From positions 1-44,128 of the forward strand of contig JAZDDY010000021.1 of NCBI GenBank assembly GCA_043809265.1: 44,128 nucleotides of DNA, given 5' to 3'. This document shows positions 8,968-16,559 of this stretch, one piece after another (the first letter of the stretch is position 1; every line of letters begins with the position of its first letter). The position numbers were made by a program, and so were the translations under genes. A model generated the notes under the pieces. It saw nothing but the letters and a program-made list of their open reading frames with translations, was not told the origin of the DNA and ran no database searches. This DNA is from JAPLVS01 sp043809265. GTDB lineage: Archaea > Iainarchaeota > Iainarchaeia > Iainarchaeales > DTGL01.

Positions 8968-9025
8968 GAAAAAAAGAAAAAAGAAAAAAAAAGAAAAAAG
9001 AAAAGGAAAAAAAATTTTCCTTTTC
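8968..9025 (-). terminator. Strong terminator of the S-layer gene
   Basis: On the minus strand the sequence after the S-layer stop is a perfect inverted repeat (arms of 11 nt, GAAAAGGAAAA and its complement, 9000-9010 and 9015-9025, 4-nt loop). A run of about 35 nt almost purely T and C follows. Archaeal RNA polymerase terminates at T-rich tracts, so this should end the abundant S-layer transcript. Confidence 0.75.
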
Positions 9026-9036
9026 TTGCTTGCTAT

Positions 9037-11979
9037 TTACCCAAAGACTGCGTCAAGCTGGTCGATGAATTCCTTGGCTGCCGTCACTGTGTCGGTTGCC
9101 ATGAATCCTGCCACAACCCAGTCGCCGTCTTCGGTTGCCTCGACAACATTGTCGCCCGCAGCCGTCAGCTTGTCCGCTAAGGTCAAACCGCCAGCGAATG
9201 TTGCATTTGCAGCGAGCGTGTTGGCAAGGTGTCCGCCGACTATTACGACGCCGAAGTTAGGCGCAGCGTCGTCTGTGTAGACAATCTGCAGACCTATGTT
9301 CTTGAGGTCCTTGACTGTTTTCACGTTCGGTGAGACTTCGACATCAGTTGCTTCGACGTTTCCGCCTGCAGCGCAGGTGCACGATTCGCAAGCTATGTTT
9401 TCAATTATATAGCTTGTGGTGTCAACCAACTGCTCGACTCCTGACTCGAGTGCCGGGTAGTCGCAGCCGTCAGCACAGAACGAGGTTCCGCCTGTGGTGG
9501 TTGTCGTGGTGCCTATACCAGTAACAACAGCCCAAAGCTTTTCCTGGTTCTGCGGCATGCTCGCTTCGAAGTAGCCAGCGGTTGTGCTGAACTTGCTTCC
9601 GAAGTCCGTGTATGCTGCTGCCGTGTAGCTGTCAGGTGAGTCCGGGTGCAATGCCCAACTCTCTGCGGTGTCGTTGTAGTTGACGTCGTTGCCATACCAT
9701 GACAGGTTGGAGTTCTGATATGTCGGGAACGTGTCTTCGGCTGTGTCGATGTAGATCCTTGTGTCCCATGTCCCTGTCGTGCTGTTGTCAACCAATCCGA
9801 ATGTCGCGATATAGTAGCTGTTCACAACGCCGCCGCCGAGATCAAGTTCGTTCGGCAGGTAGTAGGTTGCGTCGACTACGCCGTCTTCGCCTGTGTCCGT
9901 TCCGTACAGCTGTATGTCCTTTGAGTACTGCAGGTCGAAGTTGGTTGTCGCGTCAAGCAACAGCCAGAGGTCGCCGTAGGTTGTTTCGCTGTCCATGAAG
10001 GCGTATTTGTAGACCTTGTTGTTTGTGCTTGAGCCTGTCAACGGTATTGTTGCTCTTCCTGCGACTGTGCGCTTGTTGTTGGCGTCGTCGTAGTACCAGT
10101 ACTTGCTGTTGGTTGTGTCAGCCGCGCTGTAGCCGATGTATGCGCTGTCGGCTATTGACGAGGTCAACTGTTCTGTTGCAACCTGGAAGTATCCGTCCGC
10201 CATGCAGTTGAAGTCCCAAGCTGGGCCTGCATTGTAGGTTGTGCACGTGTAGTTGACTCCGTTCATGTCGATGTTCTTTGTTTCCAGTGTTGCTATCGGT
10301 GTCCACTTGCCCTGGTCTGTTATCAGGTTTCCGTCAACTCCCATTACGGCTATTCCGTTCAGCAGGTCTGTTGTCGCGTCGATCTGGAAGTTTGCGTCAG
10401 TCTCCGCTGTCTTGTAGTAAAAGGTTTGGGTGTCAATGACGAAGGTTCCCTGCGTCGAGTTGTTGCTCAACTGGAAATAGAACGGAACCTTGTGGTCGGT
10501 GTTGTCGCTGTCCGTGTATTCCACGTACGCGCCGTTTCCGATCTTCACTGCTGTCCTGTCCTCGTCTCCTTTCCAGCCGTTGAAGATTACTTCTGCGTAG
10601 CCATAACCTGGCGTGGTTGTGGCTTCGCCTTCAAGGAATACTGCTTTGTTCGCTGCGGTCTTGCCCGCATCTGTCAAAGCCCATGTTTTCCCTGAGTACA
10701 ACGGTGCCGTGTCGCTGGCGTATTTCCAGAGCTTAACGCTGTTGTAGATTGTTATGTCGGTTATGACGTTCGCGTCCGGGCTTGAGCTTGTGCCGGTCGT
10801 GAAAGACGCAATCCAGCGGTCGTTGGTTGTGTCGGTGTCTGTCGCGCTGTAAGGGTATTGTGACGAGTTCTGGATTGTTATGAGGTCAGAGCCTTTTGCT
10901 ATCACAATGTTGCCCGAGCCTGTTGCAGCGTTGAAGTTGACTGCTTTCAGGTAGAGCGATGTGTCCAGTGCGTAGTCGCCCTGTGAGTCAGCAAAGCTCT
11001 GTTCGAGGTAGATGCCCTCTGTTGAGGTGGTTATGTTGTCGACCTCGTTTCCCTCTTCGTCCAACAGGGTGAATTCAGCCTCTGTTGTGCTCCAGACATT
11101 GTCGACTCTCATCGACATTGTCTTGCCTGCGAATTCGCCTGCGCCTGCAAGGCCTTCAATGGTCTCGCTGACGTTGTAGGTCTTTTCGCCGCTTGCCTTG
11201 ACAAGTTTTATCTTGTCGGCAGATGCGAGTGCCCCTCCGCTCCTTGTGGTGTCAACGTCGTACAGCTTGTATTCGTTGCCGAACAGTACTGCGATAACGT
11301 TGTCTGTGTCTGCTGCCACAAAGTCGCTGTTGTCTGTTGTGTCGTTGTCAACAGGCAGCCCCTTGGAGTAGTTCACCCTGTAGTTGAAGTCGCCTACCGA
11401 GTCCATCAACAATACAAGGTCGTCGACTTTCGCGTGGGTGTAGTCCATCTTTGCGTCGGCCTGTATGCCTATGTATTCGGTTATTGTCTGGTTGTAGCTT
11501 GTTCCTTTGTAGCGCCAGCTTTTTGTGTCCTTGTACAGTGTTCCGAGCTGTGACTGGCTTATTTCGGCAAGGAATTCAGCCTGTCCTGCCGCAGAGTCAA
11601 GGTTTGTCGTGTTGTAGGTCTTGCTGGATTCGCTCGAGTAGGTCTGGGTTCCGCCGATTGTGAGGTCAACGTTCAAGCCTGTACAGGCTTTGCTTGTGCC
11701 TTCTCCTGTCGGGCCCTTTCCTTCCTGCCATCCTGCTACTTTGCAAGAAACCTCTGTGTCGTCTGTCGCTAACTGTGCCAGTTTTGCTGCAATGTTGCCT
11801 GCCCACAGGTAGTCTGATGTTGCTGCGTTCTTTCCGACGACAACGTCAAAAGGAGTTTTGTCTCCTTTTAGCACTTGGTCTTTCGTCAGTGCTGCTGCCG
11901 CCATTGGAGCCAGAGCCAAGCCGATCAAGGCTGCGCCGGCACCGATTGCCGCCAGTTTCTTGACGTCCAATCTCTTCAT
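9037..11979 (-). CDS. S-layer surface protein (MJ0822-like)
   Basis: Main surface-array protein, 980 residues. The ATG at 11979 is chosen because GAGGTGA sits 7-8 nt upstream; the GTG at 11991 is part of that SD. A Sec signal peptide (KKLAAIGAGAALIGLALAPMAAA) is followed by the N-terminal S-layer domain with PFDVVVGKNAATSDYLWAGNIA. A long Thr/Asp/Tyr-rich middle carries many N-x-S/T sequons. The family C-terminal domain has GVVIVGGHLANTLA and GDWVVAGFMATDTVTAAKEF. There is no C-terminal membrane segment. A Cys-rich patch (FCADGCD, CESCTC) lies near residues 860-905. The strong leader, SD and terminator suggest very high expression. The glycan-transferase genes at 6124-8201 could supply its N-glycans. 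Confidence 0.93.
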   Translation of the reverse strand: MKRLDVKKLAAIGAGAALIGLALAPMAAAALTKDQVLKGDKTPFDVVVGKNAATSDYLWAGNIAAKLAQLATDDTEVSCKVAGWQEGKGPTGEGTSKACTGLNVDLTIGGTQTYSSESSKTYNTTNLDSAAGQAEFLAEISQSQLGTLYKDTKSWRYKGTSYNQTITEYIGIQADAKMDYTHAKVDDLVLLMDSVGDFNYRVNYSKGLPVDNDTTDNSDFVAADTDNVIAVLFGNEYKLYDVDTTRSGGALASADKIKLVKASGEKTYNVSETIEGLAGAGEFAGKTMSMRVDNVWSTTEAEFTLLDEEGNEVDNITTSTEGIYLEQSFADSQGDYALDTSLYLKAVNFNAATGSGNIVIAKGSDLITIQNSSQYPYSATDTDTTNDRWIASFTTGTSSSPDANVITDITIYNSVKLWKYASDTAPLYSGKTWALTDAGKTAANKAVFLEGEATTTPGYGYAEVIFNGWKGDEDRTAVKIGNGAYVEYTDSDNTDHKVPFYFQLSNNSTQGTFVIDTQTFYYKTAETDANFQIDATTDLLNGIAVMGVDGNLITDQGKWTPIATLETKNIDMNGVNYTCTTYNAGPAWDFNCMADGYFQVATEQLTSSIADSAYIGYSAADTTNSKYWYYDDANNKRTVAGRATIPLTGSSTNNKVYKYAFMDSETTYGDLWLLLDATTNFDLQYSKDIQLYGTDTGEDGVVDATYYLPNELDLGGGVVNSYYIATFGLVDNSTTGTWDTRIYIDTAEDTFPTYQNSNLSWYGNDVNYNDTAESWALHPDSPDSYTAAAYTDFGSKFSTTAGYFEASMPQNQEKLWAVVTGIGTTTTTTGGTSFCADGCDYPALESGVEQLVDTTSYIIENIACESCTCAAGGNVEATDVEVSPNVKTVKDLKNIGLQIVYTDDAAPNFGVVIVGGHLANTLAANATFAGGLTLADKLTAAGDNVVEATEDGDWVVAGFMATDTVTAAKEFIDQLDAVFG

Positions 11980-12011
11980 GTTTTGTTTCACCTCTTAGTT
12001 TAAGACTAAAA

Positions 12012-12066
12012 GCCAAAATTGCCTATAAACAAGTCTCAACGAATGAGACTTGTCGGCAATTAAGGC
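12012..12066 (-). promoter_or_regulatory. Long stem-loop in the S-layer mRNA leader
   Basis: Nested inverted repeats. The inner arms ACAAGTCTCA and TGAGACTTGT are perfect (12029-12038 and 12044-12053) around a 5-nt loop. The outer arms (12012-12023 and 12055-12066) pair 10 of 12. It lies between the TATA box and the SD, so it would occupy most of a leader of roughly 90 nt. It is probably an mRNA-stability or translation element; the role is inferred. Confidence 0.75.
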
Positions 12067-12092
12067 TTAACTATACATCCTTAGGGGTCCTT

Positions 12093-12102
12093 GTTTATAT
12101 AG
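12093..12102 (-). promoter_or_regulatory. TATA box of the S-layer gene
   Basis: The minus strand reads GACTATATAAAC, the best TATA match in the window. With the usual 22-27 nt spacing, transcription would start near 12068-12075, immediately before the leader stem-loop. Confidence 0.72.
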
Positions 12103-12135
12103 TCTTCGGTTTTTGAACCAAAGGAAACACCCAGG

Positions 12136-12155
12136 AATGCCCGAATAAGGGCATT
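12136..12155. repeat. Perfect hairpin upstream of the S-layer promoter
   Basis: AATGCCC and GGGCATT with a 6-nt loop, followed by TTT on the plus strand. It lies 34-62 nt upstream of the S-layer TATA box and 60-80 nt past the end of the winged-helix gene. It could be a 3' end hairpin of that gene's transcript or a regulator site for the S-layer promoter. Confidence 0.5.
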
Positions 12156-12215
12156 TTTACTGTCATTGTAGAAGCTCGTTTCGTTGATTTGCGAAAGCGC
12201 TTTTTTGCGGTTTTT

Positions 12216-12863
12216 TCATTTCTTTTTTTGCTGAAACAGTGTTTTGTTGAATGCTTCTATCTCCTGGCGCCTCATATTCGAGTTTATGAAACTGTTGTAT
12301 TTGAAGACCCACTGGCTTAAATCCATGAAACCTTCCTGCAAATCGAACGCTGTGAACTCCGCCTTTGCAGGCTTGACCACTTCGATCACGCTGGGCGCGT
12401 ACATTAATATAAATCTAATAATTGAATTGAAGTCCCTTGCAGAAAAATTGACTTCCACAAACCCGCTGTAATACTCGCTTTCCTTTTGCTTTTCCGGTTT
12501 GCCGACTTCAATATTGTAAATCACGTAATTTTGGTCCTTTTTGAGCTGTTCCTGGAAGCTTTGGAGGTTTTTCTCCACGACTTTGTCGCTCAAAGCCTGG
12601 TTTTCAATGGATGCAGTGAGCCTTACCTTAAAGGAATCCTGCTCTTCTATGTCCTTCCTGCGCCTGATTTCCTCGGCTATTTCCGCCTTAAGGGCAAAAG
12701 AATCGCCTTTTTGCTCCACCAATCCGAGGGAAACAAGGCCTTTCAGCTCGCGTTCCACCGAAGGAATCGCTTCGCCTGTCATCTTTGAGGCGTCCTGGAT
12801 TGTCTTCCCGCCCTTCAGGAGGGCCGAAGCAATTTTAGTCTGGAGATAACTGAATCGCGCCAA
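12216..12863 (-). CDS. Winged-helix DNA-binding protein, unknown target
   Basis: 215 residues. The first 60 or so form a MarR/TrmB-like winged helix (TIQDASKMTGEAIPSVERELKGLVSLGLVEQKGDSFAL). An alpha/beta domain with alternating strands follows (about 78-170) that might bind a ligand or dimerise, then a basic Gln/Lys-rich end. The TTG start is supported by the upstream GGTG and the identical GGTGTTTTTTTG start context seen at two other genes here. It lies directly upstream of the S-layer gene on the same strand, so control of that promoter is possible but not shown. Confidence 0.78.
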   Translation of the reverse strand: MARFSYLQTKIASALLKGGKTIQDASKMTGEAIPSVERELKGLVSLGLVEQKGDSFALKAEIAEEIRRRKDIEEQDSFKVRLTASIENQALSDKVVEKNLQSFQEQLKKDQNYVIYNIEVGKPEKQKESEYYSGFVEVNFSARDFNSIIRFILMYAPSVIEVVKPAKAEFTAFDLQEGFMDLSQWVFKYNSFINSNMRRQEIEAFNKTLFQQKKK

Positions 12864-12964
12864 AAAAACACCTTTAAACTACTAAACTCTTGGGATAAAT
12901 GTTAAAAAGGAATGCTGGCCTGAAAAAAACAACAGTTAAAAGGATTTCCAAATCCAATTAGTCA

Positions 12965-13345
12965 ATGGCTTCGTTTTTTCAGGCTGTCCTGGCAGCGGTT
13001 GACATTCCTGGCGCAGCAGACCTGGGCAAAACAGCGGTCGGCGTTGCAGGCCAGGCCGCAGAGAACAGCGCCCAAGCAGCAGGAAGCCAGCTGGCAAGCC
13101 TTGCAGGCAATCCCGCAGTGCTGATTGCAGGAATTTCTTTTGTAATAATAACAATCCTTCTCATTTTGATGCTCAAAAAAATAATAATCAACTCAATCCT
13201 CGGGGTAATCGCCTGGATTATCCTGACCTTTGCGCTTCATATAGAAATGCCTTTCATTCCAAGCCTTGTATTGAGCATTGTTTTCGGCCTGGCAGGGATA
13301 GGCTCAATTTTGGTGCTCAAGTTCCTGGGTGTGCCATTGGCATAA
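12965..13345 (+). CDS. BofA-like small membrane protein
   Basis: 126 residues: an Ala/Gly/Gln-rich N-terminal region, one hydrophobic segment (VLIAGISFVIITILLILML), then the BofA-like core KKIIINSILGVIAWIILTFA and IPFIPS-like MPFIPSLVLSIVFGLAGIGS. Bacterial BofA holds the SpoIVFB protease inactive. Archaeal members exist with no known role, so only membrane location is inferred. TATA-like GTTAAAAGG (about 12935-12943) lies 22-30 nt before the ATG, and there is no SD, suggesting a leaderless mRNA. It converges on the radical SAM gene after 6 nt. Confidence 0.75.
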   Translation: MASFFQAVLAAVDIPGAADLGKTAVGVAGQAAENSAQAAGSQLASLAGNPAVLIAGISFVIITILLILMLKKIIINSILGVIAWIILTFALHIEMPFIPSLVLSIVFGLAGIGSILVLKFLGVPLA

Positions 13346-13351
13346 AACGCG

Positions 13352-14395
13352 TTATTTGGCCTTTTTCCGCATTCTGCCGCCTTTTGGGCTGTTTTGCGCT
13401 ATAATGCCTGTTTTGGCGCCGCAGAAAACGCATTTTCCCTTTTCATCCAAACCGGAAACAAGGATGGAGTAGCCCTGCCTTTCAATCAAGAGCTTGCCGC
13501 AGTCAGGGCAGAAAGTGTTCTGTTCATGCCCAAAATTGCCCAAATAAACGTAAGCAAGGCCTTTTTCCTTGGCAATCCTGTAAGCCAGCTCCATTGCTTT
13601 TGCCGGCGTTACAGGCAAATCCTGCATTTTATAGTGCGGAAAGAACCTGGAAAAGTGCAAAGGCATTCTTTTGTCAATCGAAGCGATAAAATCAACGATT
13701 TCCATTATCTGCGCGTCTTTATCGTTGAAGCCAGGCACGATAAGGTTGGTCACTTCGACATGCACGCCTTTCTTGTGGAACAATCGGATGGATTCTTTCA
13801 CCCTTTCCATTTCCGCATTCCCGCACATTTCCCTGTAAAAAAGGCCATCGCCCTTCAAATCGATGTTTATTGCATCCAGATTCTTCGCAATTTTCCCAAC
13901 GGCTTCTTTCGACATGTAGCCGTTGCTTACCCACGCATTGTAAAGGCCTTTTTTCTTCGCGATTTTCATTGTGTCAAGCGCATACTCGGCAAAAATCGTC
14001 GGCTCCACATAAGTGTAGGAGATTCCAGCCACATTTTCTTTCAGGGAGCGCTCCACAAGCTCTTCGGGCTGCGTGTCAGGCGCAACTTCAATCATTTTTT
14101 CAGTGAAATCCTGCGAAATATCGTGGTTCTGGCAGAACTTGCATGAAAAATTGCAGCCGTAAGTCGAAATGCTTGTGCAGAACGAGCCTGGCATGAAATT
14201 GTAAAAAGGCTTTTTCTCTATCGGGTCAACTGTCAATGTGAGGGCTTTGCCGTAAACAAGCGAATACAGTTTTCCGCCAATATTTTTCCTGGCCCTGCAA
14301 AAGCCGGTGCTTCCGTCCGCGATGCTGCAGCGCCTGCCGCAAAGGAAACAATTTGCAAGGTTTCCTTTCCTTGAATAGAACGATGCTTCCTTCAT
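13352..14395 (-). CDS. amrS: Radical SAM enzyme, AmrS/PflA-like (AmmeMemoRadiSam family)
   Basis: 347 residues. The SAM-cleaving cluster motif is CNFSCKFC (C81, C85, C88) followed by QNHDIS, characteristic of COG1180/AmrS proteins. Extra cysteines flank the core: CFLCGRRCS...GFC at residues 16-33 and a zinc-ribbon-like CPDCGK...CVFCG near the C-terminus. The family is named for co-occurrence with AMMECR1 and Memo proteins; neither partner is in this window, and the substrate is unknown. An AGGGAT SD precedes the ATG. It is divergent from EndoQ with a 61-nt shared promoter region. Confidence 0.87.
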   Translation of the reverse strand: MKEASFYSRKGNLANCFLCGRRCSIADGSTGFCRARKNIGGKLYSLVYGKALTLTVDPIEKKPFYNFMPGSFCTSISTYGCNFSCKFCQNHDISQDFTEKMIEVAPDTQPEELVERSLKENVAGISYTYVEPTIFAEYALDTMKIAKKKGLYNAWVSNGYMSKEAVGKIAKNLDAINIDLKGDGLFYREMCGNAEMERVKESIRLFHKKGVHVEVTNLIVPGFNDKDAQIMEIVDFIASIDKRMPLHFSRFFPHYKMQDLPVTPAKAMELAYRIAKEKGLAYVYLGNFGHEQNTFCPDCGKLLIERQGYSILVSGLDEKGKCVFCGAKTGIIAQNSPKGGRMRKKAK

Positions 14396-14428
14396 GGAAT
14401 CCCTTTAAACCTTTCCAATAATACTAAT

Positions 14429-14459
14429 GTTTAAAACTTAAAATAATGGTGTTTTTTTG
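14429..14459. promoter_or_regulatory. Divergent AmrS/EndoQ promoter and the EndoQ TTG start context
   Basis: GTTTAAAAC (14429-14437) is a near-symmetric A/T box, 20-28 nt before the EndoQ TTG (14457) and about 35 nt from the AmrS ATG. AATGGTGTTTTTTTG (14445-14459) places GGTG 5 nt before the TTG. The ATG at 14446 is out of frame with EndoQ. Confidence 0.5.
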
Positions 14460-15725
14460 CAAACTGACTGCGACCTGCACTTGCACGGCTATTTTTCAGG
14501 CGGCGTTAGCAAGAACATGATGATACAGACGCTTGGCTCGCAGGCAAAACTGAAAGGATTGCACCTGATGGCCACAGGAGACATCCTCAACAAGGACTGG
14601 CTTCAGCAGGCGAAAGCCTCGCTCTTTGAGGAAAACGGCTGCTTTTTGGAAAAAGAATCGCGGACAGCCTTTGTGCTGCAGACAGAAGTGAACGATTCCG
14701 ACCGCGTGCACCACATCGTTTTCCTCCCTGATTTCAATGCAGTCGATAAATTGCGCGCTTCACTTGGAAAATTCGGAAAACTGGACGGCTTGGGCTACGG
14801 AAGGCCGACCCTGAAGGCGAATGCCGAGGCAATTGCGGAAAAAGTCAAGGAGGCAGGCGGCTTGATGGGGCCTGCGCACGCATTCACCCCCTACTTTTCG
14901 GTCTACTCGCATTTCAATTCAGTGGAAGAATGCTATAAATCGATGGCCGGGGAAGTTGATTTCATCGAACTCGGCCTTTCGGCAGACTCGTATTTGGCCG
15001 ACCTAATGCAGGAAAACCACAAATTCCATTTTTTGTGCTGTTCGGATTCGCATTCCCCTTGGCCGCACCGCATCGGAAGGGAATTCACAAGGATTGAAAT
15101 GAAAAAGCCTTACTTCGAAGGCCTCAAAAAAGCGTTCAAGGAAAAAAAGCCAGGAGTGTTCCTGCTCAACGCGGGATTGGACCCGCGCGAAGGCAAATAC
15201 CATTGCACCGCGTGCACGCAATGCTTCCAGAAATATTCCATGGATGATTCTGCGAAAATGAAATGGAAATGCCCGCGGTGCGGGAGCCGCATCAAAAAAG
15301 GCGTGAGGGACAGGATTCTTGAGCTTGCGAAGTTCAAGGAAGAAATCCATCCCGAATTCAGGCCGCCTTACATGCACAGCATTCCATTGGCTGAAATAAT
15401 CTGCAGTGCGATTGAAGTTGAAAACCCGCAGTCGCCGAAAGTACAGGCTTTATGGCTGAAATTCGTGCAGTCCTTCGGCTCCGAAATCAAAGTGCTTGTG
15501 GACGCCCCGGTCGTGGAGCTGGCGGAGATAGATGAAAAAATTGCCTTGAAGGTGGAGGCTTTCAGGAAAGGCTTTGTGCACTATATCGGCGGTGGCGGCG
15601 GCGATTACGGCAAGCCCATAATCTGCGATTCAATCGAAGACTTCGAGAAAAAAAGAATCGAATTGAAAGACTGCTTAGACTGCAACACTTCGTTCAAGGG
15701 GCAGAAAACGCTGGGAGAATACTAA
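14457..15725 (+). CDS. Endonuclease Q (PHP-domain, deaminated-base repair nuclease)
   Basis: 422 residues, TIGR00375-type. Known family members nick DNA 5' of hypoxanthine, uracil, xanthine and abasic sites. The N-terminal PHP motif DLHLHGYFSGG (D6, H8, H10) and later CCSDSHSPWPHRIG supply metal ligands. A zinc finger follows (CTACTQC...CPRCGSR), then GPAHAF- and GGGGGDYGKP-type core motifs. The last seven residues, QKTLGEY, match a PCNA-interacting Qxx(L)xxY peptide. The start is TTG behind GGTG. The same peptide is encoded again in frame after the stop codon. Two PCNA genes and the primase operon lie nearby. Confidence 0.92.
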   Translation: MQTDCDLHLHGYFSGGVSKNMMIQTLGSQAKLKGLHLMATGDILNKDWLQQAKASLFEENGCFLEKESRTAFVLQTEVNDSDRVHHIVFLPDFNAVDKLRASLGKFGKLDGLGYGRPTLKANAEAIAEKVKEAGGLMGPAHAFTPYFSVYSHFNSVEECYKSMAGEVDFIELGLSADSYLADLMQENHKFHFLCCSDSHSPWPHRIGREFTRIEMKKPYFEGLKKAFKEKKPGVFLLNAGLDPREGKYHCTACTQCFQKYSMDDSAKMKWKCPRCGSRIKKGVRDRILELAKFKEEIHPEFRPPYMHSIPLAEIICSAIEVENPQSPKVQALWLKFVQSFGSEIKVLVDAPVVELAEIDEKIALKVEAFRKGFVHYIGGGGGDYGKPIICDSIEDFEKKRIELKDCLDCNTSFKGQKTLGEY

Positions 15726-15743
15726 ATCCGCACCGCGCACACG

Positions 15744-15767
15744 CAGAAGACGCTTGGCGAATATTAA
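15744..15767 (+). repeat. In-frame second copy of the EndoQ C-terminal peptide plus stop
   Basis: Beyond the EndoQ TAA (15723-15725) the same frame reads IRTAHT, then QKTLGEY and TAA again. Compared with the copy at 15702-15725, the 24 nt differ only at third positions of Lys, Leu, Gly and Tyr codons. It is therefore a duplicated end that either was once, or sometimes still is, translated. Confidence 0.8.
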
Positions 15768-15770
15768 AAA

Positions 15771-16550
15771 TCAGCGCACGTAGCTCAGCCTGTCTTCCGG
15801 ATGTTCTTCTTCTTTTCTTTCTTCCAACTGCTTGTTTAAGGTGGCGAAGGCTTTTTCGATGTTTTTGGATTCCTTTTCAATGTTTTTCATGTCCACCTTA
15901 AAGCCGAACAATTTAACGACAAGCTCGAGCACTTTTTTTGCGGCGCCGTGGTCCCCGTAGACCAGCCTTGCGTTTGTTTCACCCATAATGCAGGCGCCTT
16001 CGATGCCCTGCTCTTTTGCAAGGCCAGGCAAAAGCCCTGCTGCGCCTGAAATCAGGCCGCCGTAGGAATCGACTGTGGCGCCGAGCTTTGTGAATTCTGC
16101 GACCATTTCTTTTTTTGTCACTGCAACAACGACTTTGGGCTCCTGTTCCATGCGCTTGTCGCCGATATTTATGCCTGCAAGCGAGTAAATCTTTTTAACA
16201 CCCAGCGATTTCATGGTTGAAACGATTTTTTGCGCGAACTCGTAGTGGTCCTGCGATGAAGACAATCTTATGTCGAGCGACGGCTGGACCGGCCCGGCCA
16301 AAAAAAGGAAAGAGCGGCCTTTGGATTCAAACAAAAACAATTCGTCGTGGATCAAGTCCATTATGCCTTTTTCTGTGTGCACGCTCGGCGGAAAGGAATC
16401 AGAGTAAATGTCCGCGATTTTTTCAGGCTTGCACTGCTTTAACAGGTAATCGACGACGATTTTGCCGACAAGCCCTATTCCCGGAAGGCCGCTGACCAGC
16501 ACCGCATCCTTCAGCTTGGGCTTTTTTATGAATTCAATCCTTGTGACCAT
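15771..16550 (-). CDS. PAC2-family proteasome assembly chaperone homologue
   Basis: 259 residues of the PAC2 fold (archaeal PbaB-like): VSGLPGIGLVGKIVVDYLL at the start, LAGINIG, GLISGAAGLLPGLAKEQGIEG and a charged coiled-coil C-terminus. Family members bind 20S proteasome subunits or act as scaffolds. The final residues SYVR are not a proper HbYX proteasome-docking tail, so a PbaB-like role is likelier than a PbaA-like one. It follows aIF2-alpha by 9 nt with SD GTGGTAAG. The usual archaeal order has nop10 between them, and no room exists here. Confidence 0.88.
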   Translation of the reverse strand: MVTRIEFIKKPKLKDAVLVSGLPGIGLVGKIVVDYLLKQCKPEKIADIYSDSFPPSVHTEKGIMDLIHDELFLFESKGRSFLFLAGPVQPSLDIRLSSSQDHYEFAQKIVSTMKSLGVKKIYSLAGINIGDKRMEQEPKVVVAVTKKEMVAEFTKLGATVDSYGGLISGAAGLLPGLAKEQGIEGACIMGETNARLVYGDHGAAKKVLELVVKLFGFKVDMKNIEKESKNIEKAFATLNKQLEERKEEEHPEDRLSYVR

Positions 16551-16559
16551 CTTACCACT

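Noticed and set aside
9037..11979. Tandem repeats or CRISPR-like structure in the S-layer gene
   Set aside because: The T/G-rich codons give repetitive texture but no repeat unit with constant spacing was found.
13394..14146. 250-codon open frame antisense to the radical SAM gene
   Set aside because: It is a codon-bias shadow; its translation has no recognisable domain and the opposite strand has complete conserved motifs.
15771..15785. HbYX proteasome-docking tail on the PAC2 protein
   Set aside because: The last three residues are YVR; HbYX needs Tyr as the penultimate residue.
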